A stretch of 64,000 nucleotides of DNA from Trujillonella endophytica (GCF_900110555.1 NZ_FOEE01000009.1:62001-126000); one strand, 5' to 3'. Numbered from the stretch's first letter, positions 1-8,755 are shown. Made by a program: numbers and translations. Notes: a model not told the origin generated them from the sequence alone.

Positions 1-539
1 GGGAGCGGCTGGTCCGGGAGTGGGAGGAGCTCCGCGACAGTGCCACCGAGGAGTTCCTCCGCTACTACACCCCCGCCCCCGGCGACGGCCGGACGTTCTC
101 CGCGGACGTCGAGATCGACGGCAAGCAGTTCAAGGAGGGCGAGCGGCTCTGGGTCGGCTGGGCGACGTCCAACCGCGATCCGGGCCTCTTCGAGGACCCG
201 CACGAGATCAAGCTCGACCGCAAGGGCAACCGGCACTCGAGCTTCGGCCTGGGCATCCACCGGTGCATCGGCTCCAACGTCGCCCGCGCGACGTTCAAGA
301 CGATGCTCAAGGGCGCCCTCGACCGGATGCCGGACTTCGTCTGCGACCCGGCCGGCGCGGTGCACTACGACACCACCGGCACGATCAACGGGATGAAGCA
401 CCTGCCGGCCACCTTCACCCCGGGCAAGCGCCTCGGCCCCGGTGTGACGGAGACCGTGGCCGGCCTCCAGCGGATCGTCGACGAGCAGCGGCTGGCCGAG
501 CCGGTCACCGCCCGCAAGCAGGCCCGCCTCACCGACTGA
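1..539 (+). CDS. Cytochrome P450, C-terminal part (5' end outside window)
   Basis: This is the distal part of a haem-thiolate monooxygenase that would hydroxylate a hydrophobic substrate using external electron-transfer partners. The frame is open from base 3. The ExxR element of the K helix is visible as EFLR near residue 18, and the cysteine-ligand loop FGLGIHRCIG lies near residues 81-90. The product ends ARKQARLTD, and about 180 residues of the usual ~400 are present, so the N-terminal half lies upstream. No ferredoxin or reductase gene follows. It sits at the edge of a catabolic island, and initial hydroxylation of its substrate is a reasonable but unproven role. Confidence 0.93.
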   Translation, partial: ERLVREWEELRDSATEEFLRYYTPAPGDGRTFSADVEIDGKQFKEGERLWVGWATSNRDPGLFEDPHEIKLDRKGNRHSSFGLGIHRCIGSNVARATFKTMLKGALDRMPDFVCDPAGAVHYDTTGTINGMKHLPATFTPGKRLGPGVTETVAGLQRIVDEQRLAEPVTARKQARLTD

Positions 540-550
540 TCACCCTCCGG

Positions 551-599
551 GCGCCGGTGCCCGGCCCGCGGACCGCTTCCGTGGGCCGGGCACCGGCGC
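551..599. terminator. Bidirectional hairpin terminator between P450 and TetR genes
   Basis: Bases 551-567 and 583-599 form a perfect 17-bp inverted repeat with a 15-base loop. It lies between the convergent ends of the P450 gene and the TetR gene. There is no T-tract, as is common for actinomycete terminators. Confidence 0.75.
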
Positions 600-652
600 A
601 GCCCACGATCAGGAGCAGCGCGTCGGACGACGTCGGTCGAGCCGCCCGGCCG

Positions 653-1246
653 CTAGGACGTCGGTGGGGCGATCCGCACCGTGAGGCGGTCGAACACCTC
701 GGCCAGCGCAGCCGCGAAGGGCCGCGCGGGGTCGGGCCGCCACTGCACGTGCGCGGTGCCGGAGACCGACAGCGCGATGTCCAGCAGGAGCGCAGCCTCC
801 GGCTCGGCGCCCGGCGCGGCCCGGTCGCGGACGAACTCCCGCAGGTCCACGTAGAACGGGTGCGTGTGACCGGCCGAGTGGGCGTGCAGCTCCGGTGACC
901 GCTCGTAGAGCAGCCGGACCGCGAGCGCCTGGTCCGCGGAGAGCGCGGCGAAGTCGACCAGGATCGCGACGAGGGAGTCCCACAGCTCCTCGTCCGCCGG
1001 CCGGTCGAACAGCCTCGACCAGGCCTCCCGGTCCCCCGGCGCGGGGTCCTGGATCACGGCCGGCTTGCTCGCGAAGTAGTTGAAGAACGTCGCGCGGGAG
1101 ACGCCCGCCGCGGCGGCGATGTCCTCGACGCTCACCGCGTCGAAGCCGCGCTCGGCGATCAGCCGGTACGCCGCCTCGCGGATGGCCAGCCAGGTCTCCC
1201 GGCGCATCCGCTCGCGGACGGGGACGACCGGCTCAGGCGCGCTCAC
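653..1246 (-). CDS. TetR/AcrR family transcriptional regulator
   Basis: A 197-residue repressor-type protein. The N-terminal helix-turn-helix is clear: ...AIREAAYRLIAERGFDAVSVEDIAAAAGVSRATFFNYF at roughly residues 18-55 (shown here only as its recognisable pattern GVSRATFFNYF). The C-terminal ligand domain is family-variable. The GTG at 1246 is chosen because it lies just before the conserved helix; longer in-frame extensions run into the dehydrogenase terminator. It is read in the same direction as the acyl-CoA dehydrogenase upstream but separated from it by a terminator hairpin. It is the nearest candidate for the regulator that binds the AGAAC-N3-GTTCT palindromes at 2725 and 2802; this assignment is inferred. 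The inducer is unknown. Confidence 0.9.
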   Translation of the reverse strand: MSAPEPVVPVRERMRRETWLAIREAAYRLIAERGFDAVSVEDIAAAAGVSRATFFNYFASKPAVIQDPAPGDREAWSRLFDRPADEELWDSLVAILVDFAALSADQALAVRLLYERSPELHAHSAGHTHPFYVDLREFVRDRAAPGAEPEAALLLDIALSVSGTAHVQWRPDPARPFAAALAEVFDRLTVRIAPPTS

Positions 1247-1314
1247 CGGGCCATCATCCAGTCGGCGGACCGACCGGCACGCCACGGCCCCGGGGAACGG
1301 CACCAGCCGACGCC

Positions 1315-1347
1315 GGTGGGGCAGGCGCGGTGCGCGCCTGCCCCACC
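1315..1347 (-). terminator. Hairpin terminator after the acyl-CoA dehydrogenase gene
   Basis: A perfect 14-bp stem (1315-1328 with 1334-1347) and a five-base loop lie four bases beyond the dehydrogenase stop codon on the minus strand. It should separate this gene from the downstream TetR gene. Confidence 0.7.
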
Positions 1348-1350
1348 GCA

Positions 1351-2631
1351 TCAGACGAGGCCGAGGTCCTTGCGTGCCTGCTCCCTGCGGTGCGGCAGGA
1401 ACTCGCTCGGCCACACCGGGTCGCCCGCGGTGTAGTCCCGCAGCAGCAGCTTCGAGAGGACGACCTGGTGCACCTCGGTCGGGCCGTCGGTCAGGGCCTG
1501 GATCTCCCCGCCGTGCAGGATGCTCATCAGGGGCAGCTCGTTGCTGATGCCGAGAGCCCCGTGCATGTGCACCGCGCGGCGTGCGATGTCGTGGATGACC
1601 GAGCCGACCAGGATCTGGATCGCCGAGACGTCCTTGCGGACCTGCCGCCAGTCGTGGCACTGGTCGTACTGCCACGCCGTGTAGAGGACGTACAGCCGGA
1701 ACTGGGCCAGCTGGGCGTAGGAGTTGGCCAGGTCCATCTGCACGGCCTGCTTGTCGGCGAGCAGCTGCCCCTTGGTGCGCCGGGAGAGGGCGCGCTCGGC
1801 CATCATGTCGATGGCCTTCTGGCAGTCCCCGATCGCGCGCATGGCCGCGTGCAGCCGGCCGCCGCCGAGCCGGGTCTGCGAGACGGCGAACGCCTCCCCC
1901 GGGGCGCCGAGGATCGAGTCCGCCGGCACGCGGGCCCCGCGGAACTCGATCAGCGCGTGCGCGCCGTCGTCCGGGGTCTCCCCCCAGAGGCCGGTCTGAC
2001 GCACGAACGTCATCCCGGGCGTGCCCTTCGGCACGATGAACATCGACATGCGGCTGGTCAGCGGGGCGTCGGGGTCGGTGACCGCCATGACGATGAGGAA
2101 CTCCGCCCATCGCGCGTGCGAGGCCCAGTACTTGTCGCCGGTGATCACCCACTCGTCGCCGTCCCGGACGGCCCGGGTGGTGAACTGCGACGGGTCGGCA
2201 CCGCCAGCGGGTTCGGTCATGGCGAAGCACGACACGATGTCACCGCCCAGGAGCGGCTCGAGGTACTCCGCCTTCTGGTCCTCCGTGCCGTACGCCGCGA
2301 GGATCTCGGCGTTGCCGGTGTCCGGGGCCATGGTCCCGAAGATCGAGGCTCCCCAGCGGCTCTGGCCGATGACCTCGTGCAGCAGGGCCAGCTTCAGCTG
2401 CCCGTACCCCTGCCCCCCGAGGTCGGGTCCGAGCTGCGTCGCCCACAGGCCGTGGTCGCGCACCTCCTGCTTGAGCGGACCGACGATCGCGCGGACCTCG
2501 TCGGCGTACGGCCGCTTGAACTGGTCCGAGGGCCAGACGTAGTCCAGCGGCTTGACCTTCGTCCGGACGAACTCCCGGGCCCAGTCGAGCTTCTCCTGGT
2601 ACTCCGGGTCGGTGCTGAAGTCCCACGCCAT
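1351..2631 (-). CDS. Acyl-CoA dehydrogenase-like flavoprotein (ACAD10/11-type active-site motif)
   Basis: A 426-residue member of the acyl-CoA dehydrogenase superfamily that should bind FAD and act on a CoA thioester. The FAD/substrate loop CFAMTEPAGGADPS lies near residue 148, and the C-terminal substrate loop reads ALTDGPTEVHQ near residue 390. That DGPTEVH form replaces the EGTxxxQ of classical family members and resembles ACAD10/11 and LvaC-like enzymes. The ATG at 2631 is preceded by a strong purine-rich ribosome site (GAGGAGAAGAGGA); the in-frame upstream extension is arginine-rich and not conserved-looking. It is divergent from the Baeyer-Villiger monooxygenase across an operator-bearing 294-bp gap, so the two are probably co-induced. 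The actual substrate is unknown. Confidence 0.92.
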   Translation of the reverse strand: MAWDFSTDPEYQEKLDWAREFVRTKVKPLDYVWPSDQFKRPYADEVRAIVGPLKQEVRDHGLWATQLGPDLGGQGYGQLKLALLHEVIGQSRWGASIFGTMAPDTGNAEILAAYGTEDQKAEYLEPLLGGDIVSCFAMTEPAGGADPSQFTTRAVRDGDEWVITGDKYWASHARWAEFLIVMAVTDPDAPLTSRMSMFIVPKGTPGMTFVRQTGLWGETPDDGAHALIEFRGARVPADSILGAPGEAFAVSQTRLGGGRLHAAMRAIGDCQKAIDMMAERALSRRTKGQLLADKQAVQMDLANSYAQLAQFRLYVLYTAWQYDQCHDWRQVRKDVSAIQILVGSVIHDIARRAVHMHGALGISNELPLMSILHGGEIQALTDGPTEVHQVVLSKLLLRDYTAGDPVWPSEFLPHRREQARKDLGLV

Positions 2632-2724
2632 CGGGGTTCCTCTTCTCCTCGGGTCGCCGGGTCGCGCGCGCAGCGGCGCCACCGGGCAGGTCGGGGACGG
2701 TCGGGCGCCCCCACCGCAGCCTGA

Positions 2725-2739
2725 CAGAACCTCGTTCTG
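2725..2739. promoter_or_regulatory. Operator palindrome 1 (CAGAAC-CTC-GTTCTG)
   Basis: A perfect 6-bp inverted repeat with a 3-bp centre in the 294-bp divergent gap between the dehydrogenase and monooxygenase genes. The same AGAAC-N3-GTTCT core recurs at 28489 and, with one change, at 2802, 23395 and 28467. A TetR-type operator is inferred. The rest of the gap (2632-2925) contains further AGAAC half-sites (around 2746 and 2825) and no gene. Confidence 0.65.
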
Positions 2740-2801
2740 AAACGCAAGAACACCAGCCGGACGACGAGCCGTTCGACGCGAGGTTCCCGGGCGACCCTTG
2801 C

Positions 2802-2816
2802 CAGAACCCGGTTCCG
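2802..2816. promoter_or_regulatory. Operator palindrome 2 (CAGAAC-CCG-GTTCCG)
   Basis: A second copy of the AGAAC-N3-GTTCT pattern with one mismatch in the right arm. Its centre is 77 bp from that of the copy at 2725, in the same divergent promoter region, nearer the monooxygenase gene. Confidence 0.55.
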
Positions 2817-2925
2817 GGGCCTAAGAACGACGCACTGACAGAGACGTAGACCACATGGCGTCAGCGCTCAGAGCAAGGAGTGACCCGCGCCGCGCCGCGG
2901 CCGCGGGAGCACCGAGGGGTGGGGC

Positions 2926-4938
2926 ATGACGCGCGGTAGACCAGAGCTGCTCGAGGCCGGCGACGAGACGATCGACGACGCGGTACGCCATGCGGACCCG
3001 ATGGTGCTCCGCGGGCTGCTGTACCAGCTCACGGGGGACGAGGAACTCGTCGACGTCCCGCTGGCGATGACGGTGGTCGGCGGGTGCCGGGAGATGTACC
3101 GCATCGCCGAGCGGTCCGACGTCGAGCGGATCCGGGCGAAGGCGGCCGCGTTCCTCCGGGAGTACCGGGACTCCGGCGCCGGCGACCTGCCCATCGGCCC
3201 CCGGGAGCGGCTGCACCGGAGCCTGAGCCTCACGGCCGGCGTCGAGGTGGACCCGCGCGAGCTGGAGCTGTGGGTGGAGGAGCTGGCGCTCGACCCGCTG
3301 GCCCGTGGCCTGCGCTGGCCGGAGGGGACCCCGCCCGAGGGGACGGCGGACTTCTCGGTGCTCGTCATCGGGGCCGGCATGGGCGGTCTGAACGCGGCGG
3401 CACTGCTGAAGCAGGCCGGCATCGCCTTCACGGTGCTGGAGAAGAACTCCGCGGTCGGCGGCACCTGGTACGAGAACCGCTACCCGGGAGCGCGGGTGGA
3501 CTCCCCCAGCCGGGTCTACACGCACGTCTACGGCGTCGACTTCCCGCACCCGTACCCCTACTGCCCGCAGGAGGTGAACGAGGGGTACTTCAACTGGGTC
3601 GCCGACACCTTCGACCTGCGCGACGCCATCCGGCTGCACACCGAGGTGACGTCCATCGTGTGGGACGACGCCGAGCAGGTCTGGGAGGTCACGGCGGAGG
3701 ATCTGGACGGCACCCGCACCTGGCGCGCGAACGCCGTCATCAGCGCGGTCGGCTTCCTGTCCCGGCCGAACATCCCGAAGCTCCCGGGGATCGAGCAGTT
3801 CCGGGGCAGGTGGTGCCACACCGCCCGGTGGCCGGCCGACCTGGACCTCACCGGCGCGCGGGTCGCCGTGATCGGCACCGGGTGCACCGGCTACCAGCTG
3901 ATCCCCGAGATCGTGGCCGACGCCGAGCACGTGTACGTGTTCCAGCGGTCGCCGAACTGGATCTACCACGCGCCCGGTTACCTCGATCCGTATCCGGACC
4001 AGGTCACCTGGCTGGACCGCAACCTCCCCTACCTGACCAACTTCTCCCGCTTCTCGGTCTCCTACATGCAGCGCCCGCAGAACACGCTGACCGCGCTGCT
4101 CGTCGATCCGGACTTCGCCGACGAGCACGCGGTGAGCGCGGTCAACAAGGCGATCCGGGACGAGCGGATGGCGTTCCTGCGGAAGAAGCTGGGGTCCCGC
4201 CCCGACCTGCTGGAGGCGATGACGCCGACGGCGCCGCCGATGTCGGCCCGCCCGGTCCTGGTCGACCAGGACCACAGCATCCTCGACATGCTCCTGCGCG
4301 ACGACGTCACGCTCGAGACCCGGGGCGTCCGGCGGGTCACCGAGGACGCCGTCGAGCTGCCCGACGGGACCCGTCACGAGGTCGACGTCATCGTGCTGGC
4401 GACGGGCTTCCGGGCCAACGACTTCCTGTGGCCGATGGAGGTCCGCGGCCGGGGCGGCCGGCGGATCGAGGAACTCTGGGCGAAGGACGGCGCCCGCGCC
4501 TACCTCGGCTCGATGCTCCCGGGCTTCCCGAACTTCTTCATGGTCTACGGACCCAACACGAACACCCTGTCGGGCATGCAGGTCGTCGACATGGAGGAGC
4601 TCACGACCCGGTTCGCGCTGGAGAGCATCGCCGGACTGCTCGAGCAGCGGCGGCGGTCCGTCGAGGTCACCGAGGACGCGTACTGGCGCTTCAACGGGGT
4701 CCTGGACGCCGCCGAGCAGTTCATGACCTACATGGACCCGCGGCAGTCCAACTACTACCAGAACGACTTCGGCCGGTCGGCGGCCAACAATCCGCTCGAC
4801 ACGAGGCTGCTCTGGAACTGGCTGCGCGATCCCGCGGGCCGCCGGACGGCGGACGCGCCGCTGGAGATCGACGAGACCCTCCTCGACCAGTACGACGCCG
4901 TGCACCCGCGCTTCGGCGCCGACCTGGTCGTCGAGTGA
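2926..4938 (+). CDS. Baeyer-Villiger monooxygenase, HAPMO-like (long N-terminal domain)
   Basis: A 670-residue FAD/NADPH enzyme that would insert oxygen next to a ketone to give an ester or lactone. The first ~140 residues form an extra N-terminal domain as in 4-hydroxyacetophenone monooxygenase; single-domain family members are ~540 residues. The FAD Rossmann motif GAGMGGLNAA is near residue 149, the fingerprint FRGRWCHTARWP near 289, the NADPH motif GTGCTGYQ near 318, and an ATGF motif near 490. The ATG at 2926 has an upstream GAGGGGTGGGG ribosome site. The next gene encodes an esterase and starts inside this stop codon (GTGA), which suits ketone to ester to alcohol plus acid. An aryl or cyclic ketone substrate is inferred. 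Confidence 0.94.
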   Translation: MTRGRPELLEAGDETIDDAVRHADPMVLRGLLYQLTGDEELVDVPLAMTVVGGCREMYRIAERSDVERIRAKAAAFLREYRDSGAGDLPIGPRERLHRSLSLTAGVEVDPRELELWVEELALDPLARGLRWPEGTPPEGTADFSVLVIGAGMGGLNAAALLKQAGIAFTVLEKNSAVGGTWYENRYPGARVDSPSRVYTHVYGVDFPHPYPYCPQEVNEGYFNWVADTFDLRDAIRLHTEVTSIVWDDAEQVWEVTAEDLDGTRTWRANAVISAVGFLSRPNIPKLPGIEQFRGRWCHTARWPADLDLTGARVAVIGTGCTGYQLIPEIVADAEHVYVFQRSPNWIYHAPGYLDPYPDQVTWLDRNLPYLTNFSRFSVSYMQRPQNTLTALLVDPDFADEHAVSAVNKAIRDERMAFLRKKLGSRPDLLEAMTPTAPPMSARPVLVDQDHSILDMLLRDDVTLETRGVRRVTEDAVELPDGTRHEVDVIVLATGFRANDFLWPMEVRGRGGRRIEELWAKDGARAYLGSMLPGFPNFFMVYGPNTNTLSGMQVVDMEELTTRFALESIAGLLEQRRRSVEVTEDAYWRFNGVLDAAEQFMTYMDPRQSNYYQNDFGRSAANNPLDTRLLWNWLRDPAGRRTADAPLEIDETLLDQYDAVHPRFGADLVVE

Positions 4939-5918
4939 CCGCGCCGGAGGTGCCCGTCGCCGCGGTCCGGGCGGTCCCGCCCTACGACACCGAGCTGATC
5001 CAGGTCCACGCGCCGTACGCGCGCGACCGGGTGACCCTCGCGCCCGAGATGATCCCGGTGGTCCGCCCGGTGATCGCGTCCACGGCCGCGCACGCGCTCG
5101 CCGGGCGCCCGATCATCGCGACCGACCACACGGTCCCCGGCCTCCCGGGCGCACCGGACGTGACGGTCACCGTCCTCGAGCGCCCCGACCGCCGGCGGGG
5201 CGGGCCGGCGGTCCTCTACCTGCACGGCGGCGGGCTGGTCATCGGCGACCGCTTCTTCGGCCTGGGCCCGGTGCTGGGCTGGGTGGAGGACCTGGACGCC
5301 GTCCTGGTGACCGTCGAGTACCGGCTGGCCCCGGAGCACCCCTACCCCGCCGCGCTCGACGACTGCGCCGCCGCGCTGTCCTGGCTGGCCGCCGAGGCCG
5401 CCCCCCTCGGCGTCGACCCCGGCCGGCTGGTCCTGGCGGGCGCGAGCGCGGGCGGCGGCCTGGCGGCGGGCCTGGCCCTGCGGGTCCGGGACTCCGGCGG
5501 CCCGGCGCTCGCCGCGCAGGTGCTGATCTACCCGATGCTCGACGACCGCAACGACACGGTGTCCAGCCGCCAGTTCGACGGCTTCGGCCGGTGGGACCGC
5601 GGCAGCAACGACACCGGCTGGGACGCCTACCTGGGCGACCGCCGAGGAACCGACGCCGTCGAGGCGTACGCGGCCCCCGGGCGGGCGCCGGACCTCTCGG
5701 GACTCCCCCCGACCTACATCGACGTCGGCAGCGCCGAGGTGTTCCGCGACGAGGACGTCGCCTACGCCTCGCAGCTGTGGGCGGACGGCGGCGAGTGCGA
5801 GCTGCACGTGTGGCCGGGGGGCTTCCACGCCTTCGACATGGAGGCCCCGACCGCCCGGCTGTCGGCGGCGATGGTCGAGACCCGGACGGCGTGGCTGCGG
5901 CGCACGCTGCTCCGCTGA
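4935..5918 (+). CDS. Alpha/beta hydrolase, hormone-sensitive-lipase-type esterase
   Basis: A 327-residue esterase. The oxyanion-hole motif HGGG is at about residue 97 and the nucleophile elbow GASAGG at about residue 173. The acidic residue is probably in the VFRDEDVAYA segment, and the catalytic histidine in GGFHAFD near residue 298. Its GTG start overlaps the stop of the Baeyer-Villiger monooxygenase gene, indicating translational coupling. The likely job is to hydrolyse the ester or lactone made by that monooxygenase. It is shared architecture with the esterase at 19951-20928, so the island carries two such enzymes. Confidence 0.92.
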   Translation: MTAPEVPVAAVRAVPPYDTELIQVHAPYARDRVTLAPEMIPVVRPVIASTAAHALAGRPIIATDHTVPGLPGAPDVTVTVLERPDRRRGGPAVLYLHGGGLVIGDRFFGLGPVLGWVEDLDAVLVTVEYRLAPEHPYPAALDDCAAALSWLAAEAAPLGVDPGRLVLAGASAGGGLAAGLALRVRDSGGPALAAQVLIYPMLDDRNDTVSSRQFDGFGRWDRGSNDTGWDAYLGDRRGTDAVEAYAAPGRAPDLSGLPPTYIDVGSAEVFRDEDVAYASQLWADGGECELHVWPGGFHAFDMEAPTARLSAAMVETRTAWLRRTLLR

Positions 5919-5932
5919 GGACGGGAGACACG

Positions 5933-6706
5933 ATGGACCGGCTGAGCAACAGGGTCGCCCTGGTCACGGGAGCGGCCAACGGGATCGGCGAGGCCACGGC
6001 GTACCGGCTGGCCGCGGAGGGCGCCGCCGTCGTGGTGACCGACATCGACGACGAGCGGGGACGGGCCGTGGTGGCGGCGCTCGCCGCGAACGGCGCGCGG
6101 GCCGCCTACCTGCACCACGACGTGGCCTCGGAGACGGACTGGCAGCACGCGGTCGAGGCCACCGTCGAACGATTCGGCGCCCTCGACGTGCTGGTCAACA
6201 ACGCCGGGGTGCACGGCGAGCGCGAGTCCATCGAGGACGTGACCCTCGCCGCGTGGGAGCGGAGCATCGCCATCCTGCAGACCGGGGTGTTCCTCGGCAT
6301 GCGGTGCGCTACGCCCGCGCTCCGCGCCTCCCCGCACGCCTCGGTGGTCAACATCAGCTCGATCTTCGGCGCCAGCGGCGGCTTCGGCGGCTCCCCCGCC
6401 TACCACGCCGCCAAGGGCGCGGTCCGGGTGCTCACCAAGAACGCCGCGGTGCACTGGGCCCGCGACGGCATCCGGGTGAACTCCATCCACCCCGGCTTCA
6501 TCGACACCGGTCTGCTGGGGTCGGCGTCCACCGAGCAAGGCGGTGCGTCGGCCGGGATGCAGCAGGTGATGCTCGACGTCACGCCGATGGCCCGCCTCGG
6601 CCGGCCCGAAGAGGTCGCCGCCGGCGTCGCCTACCTCGCCGGCGACGACGCCGCGTTCGTCACCGGCTCGGAGCTCTACATCGACGGTGGGTTCAGCGCC
6701 CGATGA
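5933..6706 (+). CDS. Short-chain dehydrogenase/reductase
   Basis: A 257-residue classical SDR. The cofactor motif TGAANGIG is at residues 12-19. The D at position ~37 in TDIDDERGR favours NAD(H). NNAG is near residue 88, the catalytic serine lies in NISSIF, and YHAAK is the YxxxK pair near residue 155. The C-terminal IDGGF ending is typical. The ATG follows ACGGGAGACACG. It lies 14 bases after the esterase and overlaps the next SDR by four bases, so it belongs to the monooxygenase operon, probably oxidising an alcohol before or after ring oxygenation. Confidence 0.92.
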   Translation: MDRLSNRVALVTGAANGIGEATAYRLAAEGAAVVVTDIDDERGRAVVAALAANGARAAYLHHDVASETDWQHAVEATVERFGALDVLVNNAGVHGERESIEDVTLAAWERSIAILQTGVFLGMRCATPALRASPHASVVNISSIFGASGGFGGSPAYHAAKGAVRVLTKNAAVHWARDGIRVNSIHPGFIDTGLLGSASTEQGGASAGMQQVMLDVTPMARLGRPEEVAAGVAYLAGDDAAFVTGSELYIDGGFSAR

Positions 6707-7509
6707 CCGCCACGGGTGCACGGCGGGTGGCGTGGGTGACCGGGGCGAGCCGCGGCATGGGGGCGAACACGGCCGTGGAGCTCGCGCGCGCCGGTTTCGA
6801 CGTCGCCCTCACGGCGCGGGACCAGGCCCGGCTGGAGGCCGTGGCCGACCAGGTGCGGGCCGCGGGCGGGGCCGCGCTGCCCGTCTCCGCCGACCTCGCC
6901 GACCGGGCGTCGGTCAGCGCCTTCGCCGAGGCCGCCGTCGACCGCTTCGGCCGCTGCGACGTCCTGTGCAACATCGGGGTCTACCAGGGGCCGGCGATGG
7001 CGACCGTCCTGCTCGACACCTCGCTGGACGAGCTCGCCGCCAGCCTGGAGGCCGACGTCGTCGCCCCCGCCCTGCTCTGCCGGCGGGCGCTGCCGCTCAT
7101 GCTCGAGCACGGCCGCGGGACGATCGTGAACATGAGCTCCGGGGTGGCGACCCTGCAGCCCCGCGCGTCCGTCGCCACGAACGGGTGGAGCTTCGCGTAC
7201 GCCGCCGGCAAGGCAGGCATCGACCGCCTCGCCGGCATCGTGAACGCCGAGCTGGGCGACCGGGGCATCCGGGCCTTCACCGTCGAGCCCGGCATCGTCG
7301 CCTACGGCGAGAAGCTCGCCGAGTACCTGGAGAAGTACTCCGGGGCGCCCGTGTCGCCCCCGGAGTCCATCGGCCCCGCGATCGTGTGGCTCGTCGACTC
7401 ACCCGACGCCGACGAGCTCCTGCCGAAGCGGATCAACCTGCCGGGGCTGACGCACCGGTACGGGCTGCTGCCCGGCTGGGAGGGCCCCGGCTCCCCCGTG
7501 GCCGGGTGA
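6703..7509 (+). CDS. Short-chain dehydrogenase/reductase, divergent
   Basis: A 268-residue SDR whose ATG overlaps the preceding stop (ATGA). The cofactor motif TGASRGMG is at residues 13-20. The usual NNAG motif is altered to CNIG. The catalytic stretch has NMSSG and YAAGK, so Ser, Tyr and Lys are kept. The C-terminus (LPKRINLPGLTHRYGLLPGW) lacks the usual DGG end, so substrate binding is probably unlike that of its neighbour. It is the last gene of the monooxygenase operon and converges on the minus-strand acyl-CoA dehydrogenase gene 25 bases away. Confidence 0.9.
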   Translation: MTATGARRVAWVTGASRGMGANTAVELARAGFDVALTARDQARLEAVADQVRAAGGAALPVSADLADRASVSAFAEAAVDRFGRCDVLCNIGVYQGPAMATVLLDTSLDELAASLEADVVAPALLCRRALPLMLEHGRGTIVNMSSGVATLQPRASVATNGWSFAYAAGKAGIDRLAGIVNAELGDRGIRAFTVEPGIVAYGEKLAEYLEKYSGAPVSPPESIGPAIVWLVDSPDADELLPKRINLPGLTHRYGLLPGWEGPGSPVAG

Positions 7510-7534
7510 ACCGCGCCCGGGCCCGGCGTCCGGG

Positions 7535-8746
7535 TCAGGACGAGAGGCGGCCCCGAGCGGCCTTGGCGGCGCGCTTGGAGATCGCGAAGCGGTGCACCTC
7601 CGACGGCCCGTCGTAGACCCGGAAGGGACGCACCTCGCGGGCGATGCGGGCGATCGGCAGGTCGGCGGAGACGCCGAGTCCGCCGCACAGCTGCATCGCG
7701 CGGTCCACGACCCGCCCGATCGCCTCGCCGCCGAACGTCTTGGCGATCGACGTCTCCTGCGCGGCGGCCGAGCCGGCGTCCAGGGCGGCGCACGCCACGT
7801 CCAGCAGCGCCCGGGTGGCGGCCAGGTCGATCTCGTTCTCGGCGATGAGCTGCTGCGCCGGGCCGAGCTCGGCGACCGCGCTGCCGAAGCCCCGCCGCGC
7901 GACGGCGTACTCCACCGCGACCTCGTGCGCGCGGACGGCGGCACCCAGCCACCGCATCACGTGGGTCATCCGGGCCGGTCCCAGCCGCACCTGCGCGTAG
8001 CGGAACCCCTCGTCGACCTCGCCGAGCACCGCCTCGTCCGGGACGACGACGCCCTCGAACGTCACCTCGCAGTGCCCGCCGACCATGGACCGGTCCATCG
8101 TGGGCACGTGCCGGCCCACCTCGAGTCCGGCCGTCGCACCCGGCACCAGGAACATCGTGCCGCCCCCGCGGTCCCCGGCCTCGCCCCGCGTCCGGGCCAT
8201 GACGATGAAGAAGCCGGCGCCGTCGGCACCGGTGATGAAGGTCTTCCGGCCGTCGATCCGCCACCCGCCGGCGACCCGCGTCCCCCGCGTGGTCAGCGCC
8301 GAGGGATCGGAGCCCGCGCCGGGCGCGGGCTCGGTCATCGCGAAGGCCGACCGCACGTCCCCGCGCACGAGCGGCGCGAGGAACTCCTCGCGCTGCGCCG
8401 GGGTGGCCACGTGCGCCAGCAGGTGCACGTTGCCCTCGTCCGGCGCCGCCGCGTTGATCGCCAGGCCCCCGAACAGCGACGTGCCCGCGGCCTCGAAGAC
8501 CCGCGCGCGCCCGACCATCGACAGGCCCAGCCCGCCGAGCTCCACCGGGGCGTGCGGGGTCAGCAGCCCGCGCTCCCGGGCGCCGGCCTGCAGCTGCCGC
8601 CGCAGGTCGTCCCCGCCGGCCGCCGTCACGTCCCCGTCGAACCGGTCCTCGACCGGCAGCACCTCGGTGCGGACGAACTCCCGCGTGCGCTCCACCAGCT
8701 GCGGAACGTCGGCCTCGGGACCCGTCGGATCGGTCGTGCTGCTCAC
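7535..8746 (-). CDS. Acyl-CoA dehydrogenase family protein, ACAD10/11- or LvaC-like
   Basis: A 403-residue acyl-CoA dehydrogenase fold protein. FAMTEPAPGAGSDPS near residue 138 is the flavin/substrate loop, and YDGPSEVHR near residue 380 replaces the classical YEGTxxxQR, so the usual catalytic glutamate is an aspartate. This signature is found in ACAD10/11 and in LvaC of levulinate catabolism, which handle 4-phosphoacyl-CoA. The immediately upstream gene is an APH-type kinase and the one before that an acyl-CoA synthetase, matching that set. The GTG start at 8746 follows GGGAGAGCA. It is the last gene of the long mhp-type operon. Confidence 0.9.
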   Translation of the reverse strand: MSSTTDPTGPEADVPQLVERTREFVRTEVLPVEDRFDGDVTAAGGDDLRRQLQAGARERGLLTPHAPVELGGLGLSMVGRARVFEAAGTSLFGGLAINAAAPDEGNVHLLAHVATPAQREEFLAPLVRGDVRSAFAMTEPAPGAGSDPSALTTRGTRVAGGWRIDGRKTFITGADGAGFFIVMARTRGEAGDRGGGTMFLVPGATAGLEVGRHVPTMDRSMVGGHCEVTFEGVVVPDEAVLGEVDEGFRYAQVRLGPARMTHVMRWLGAAVRAHEVAVEYAVARRGFGSAVAELGPAQQLIAENEIDLAATRALLDVACAALDAGSAAAQETSIAKTFGGEAIGRVVDRAMQLCGGLGVSADLPIARIAREVRPFRVYDGPSEVHRFAISKRAAKAARGRLSS

Positions 8747-8755
8747 TGCTCTCCC

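Noticed and set aside
20-898. A 292-codon open frame beginning at base 20
   Set aside because: It runs across the P450 end and the antisense of the TetR gene in another phase, while the P450 frame holds the haem-binding motif.
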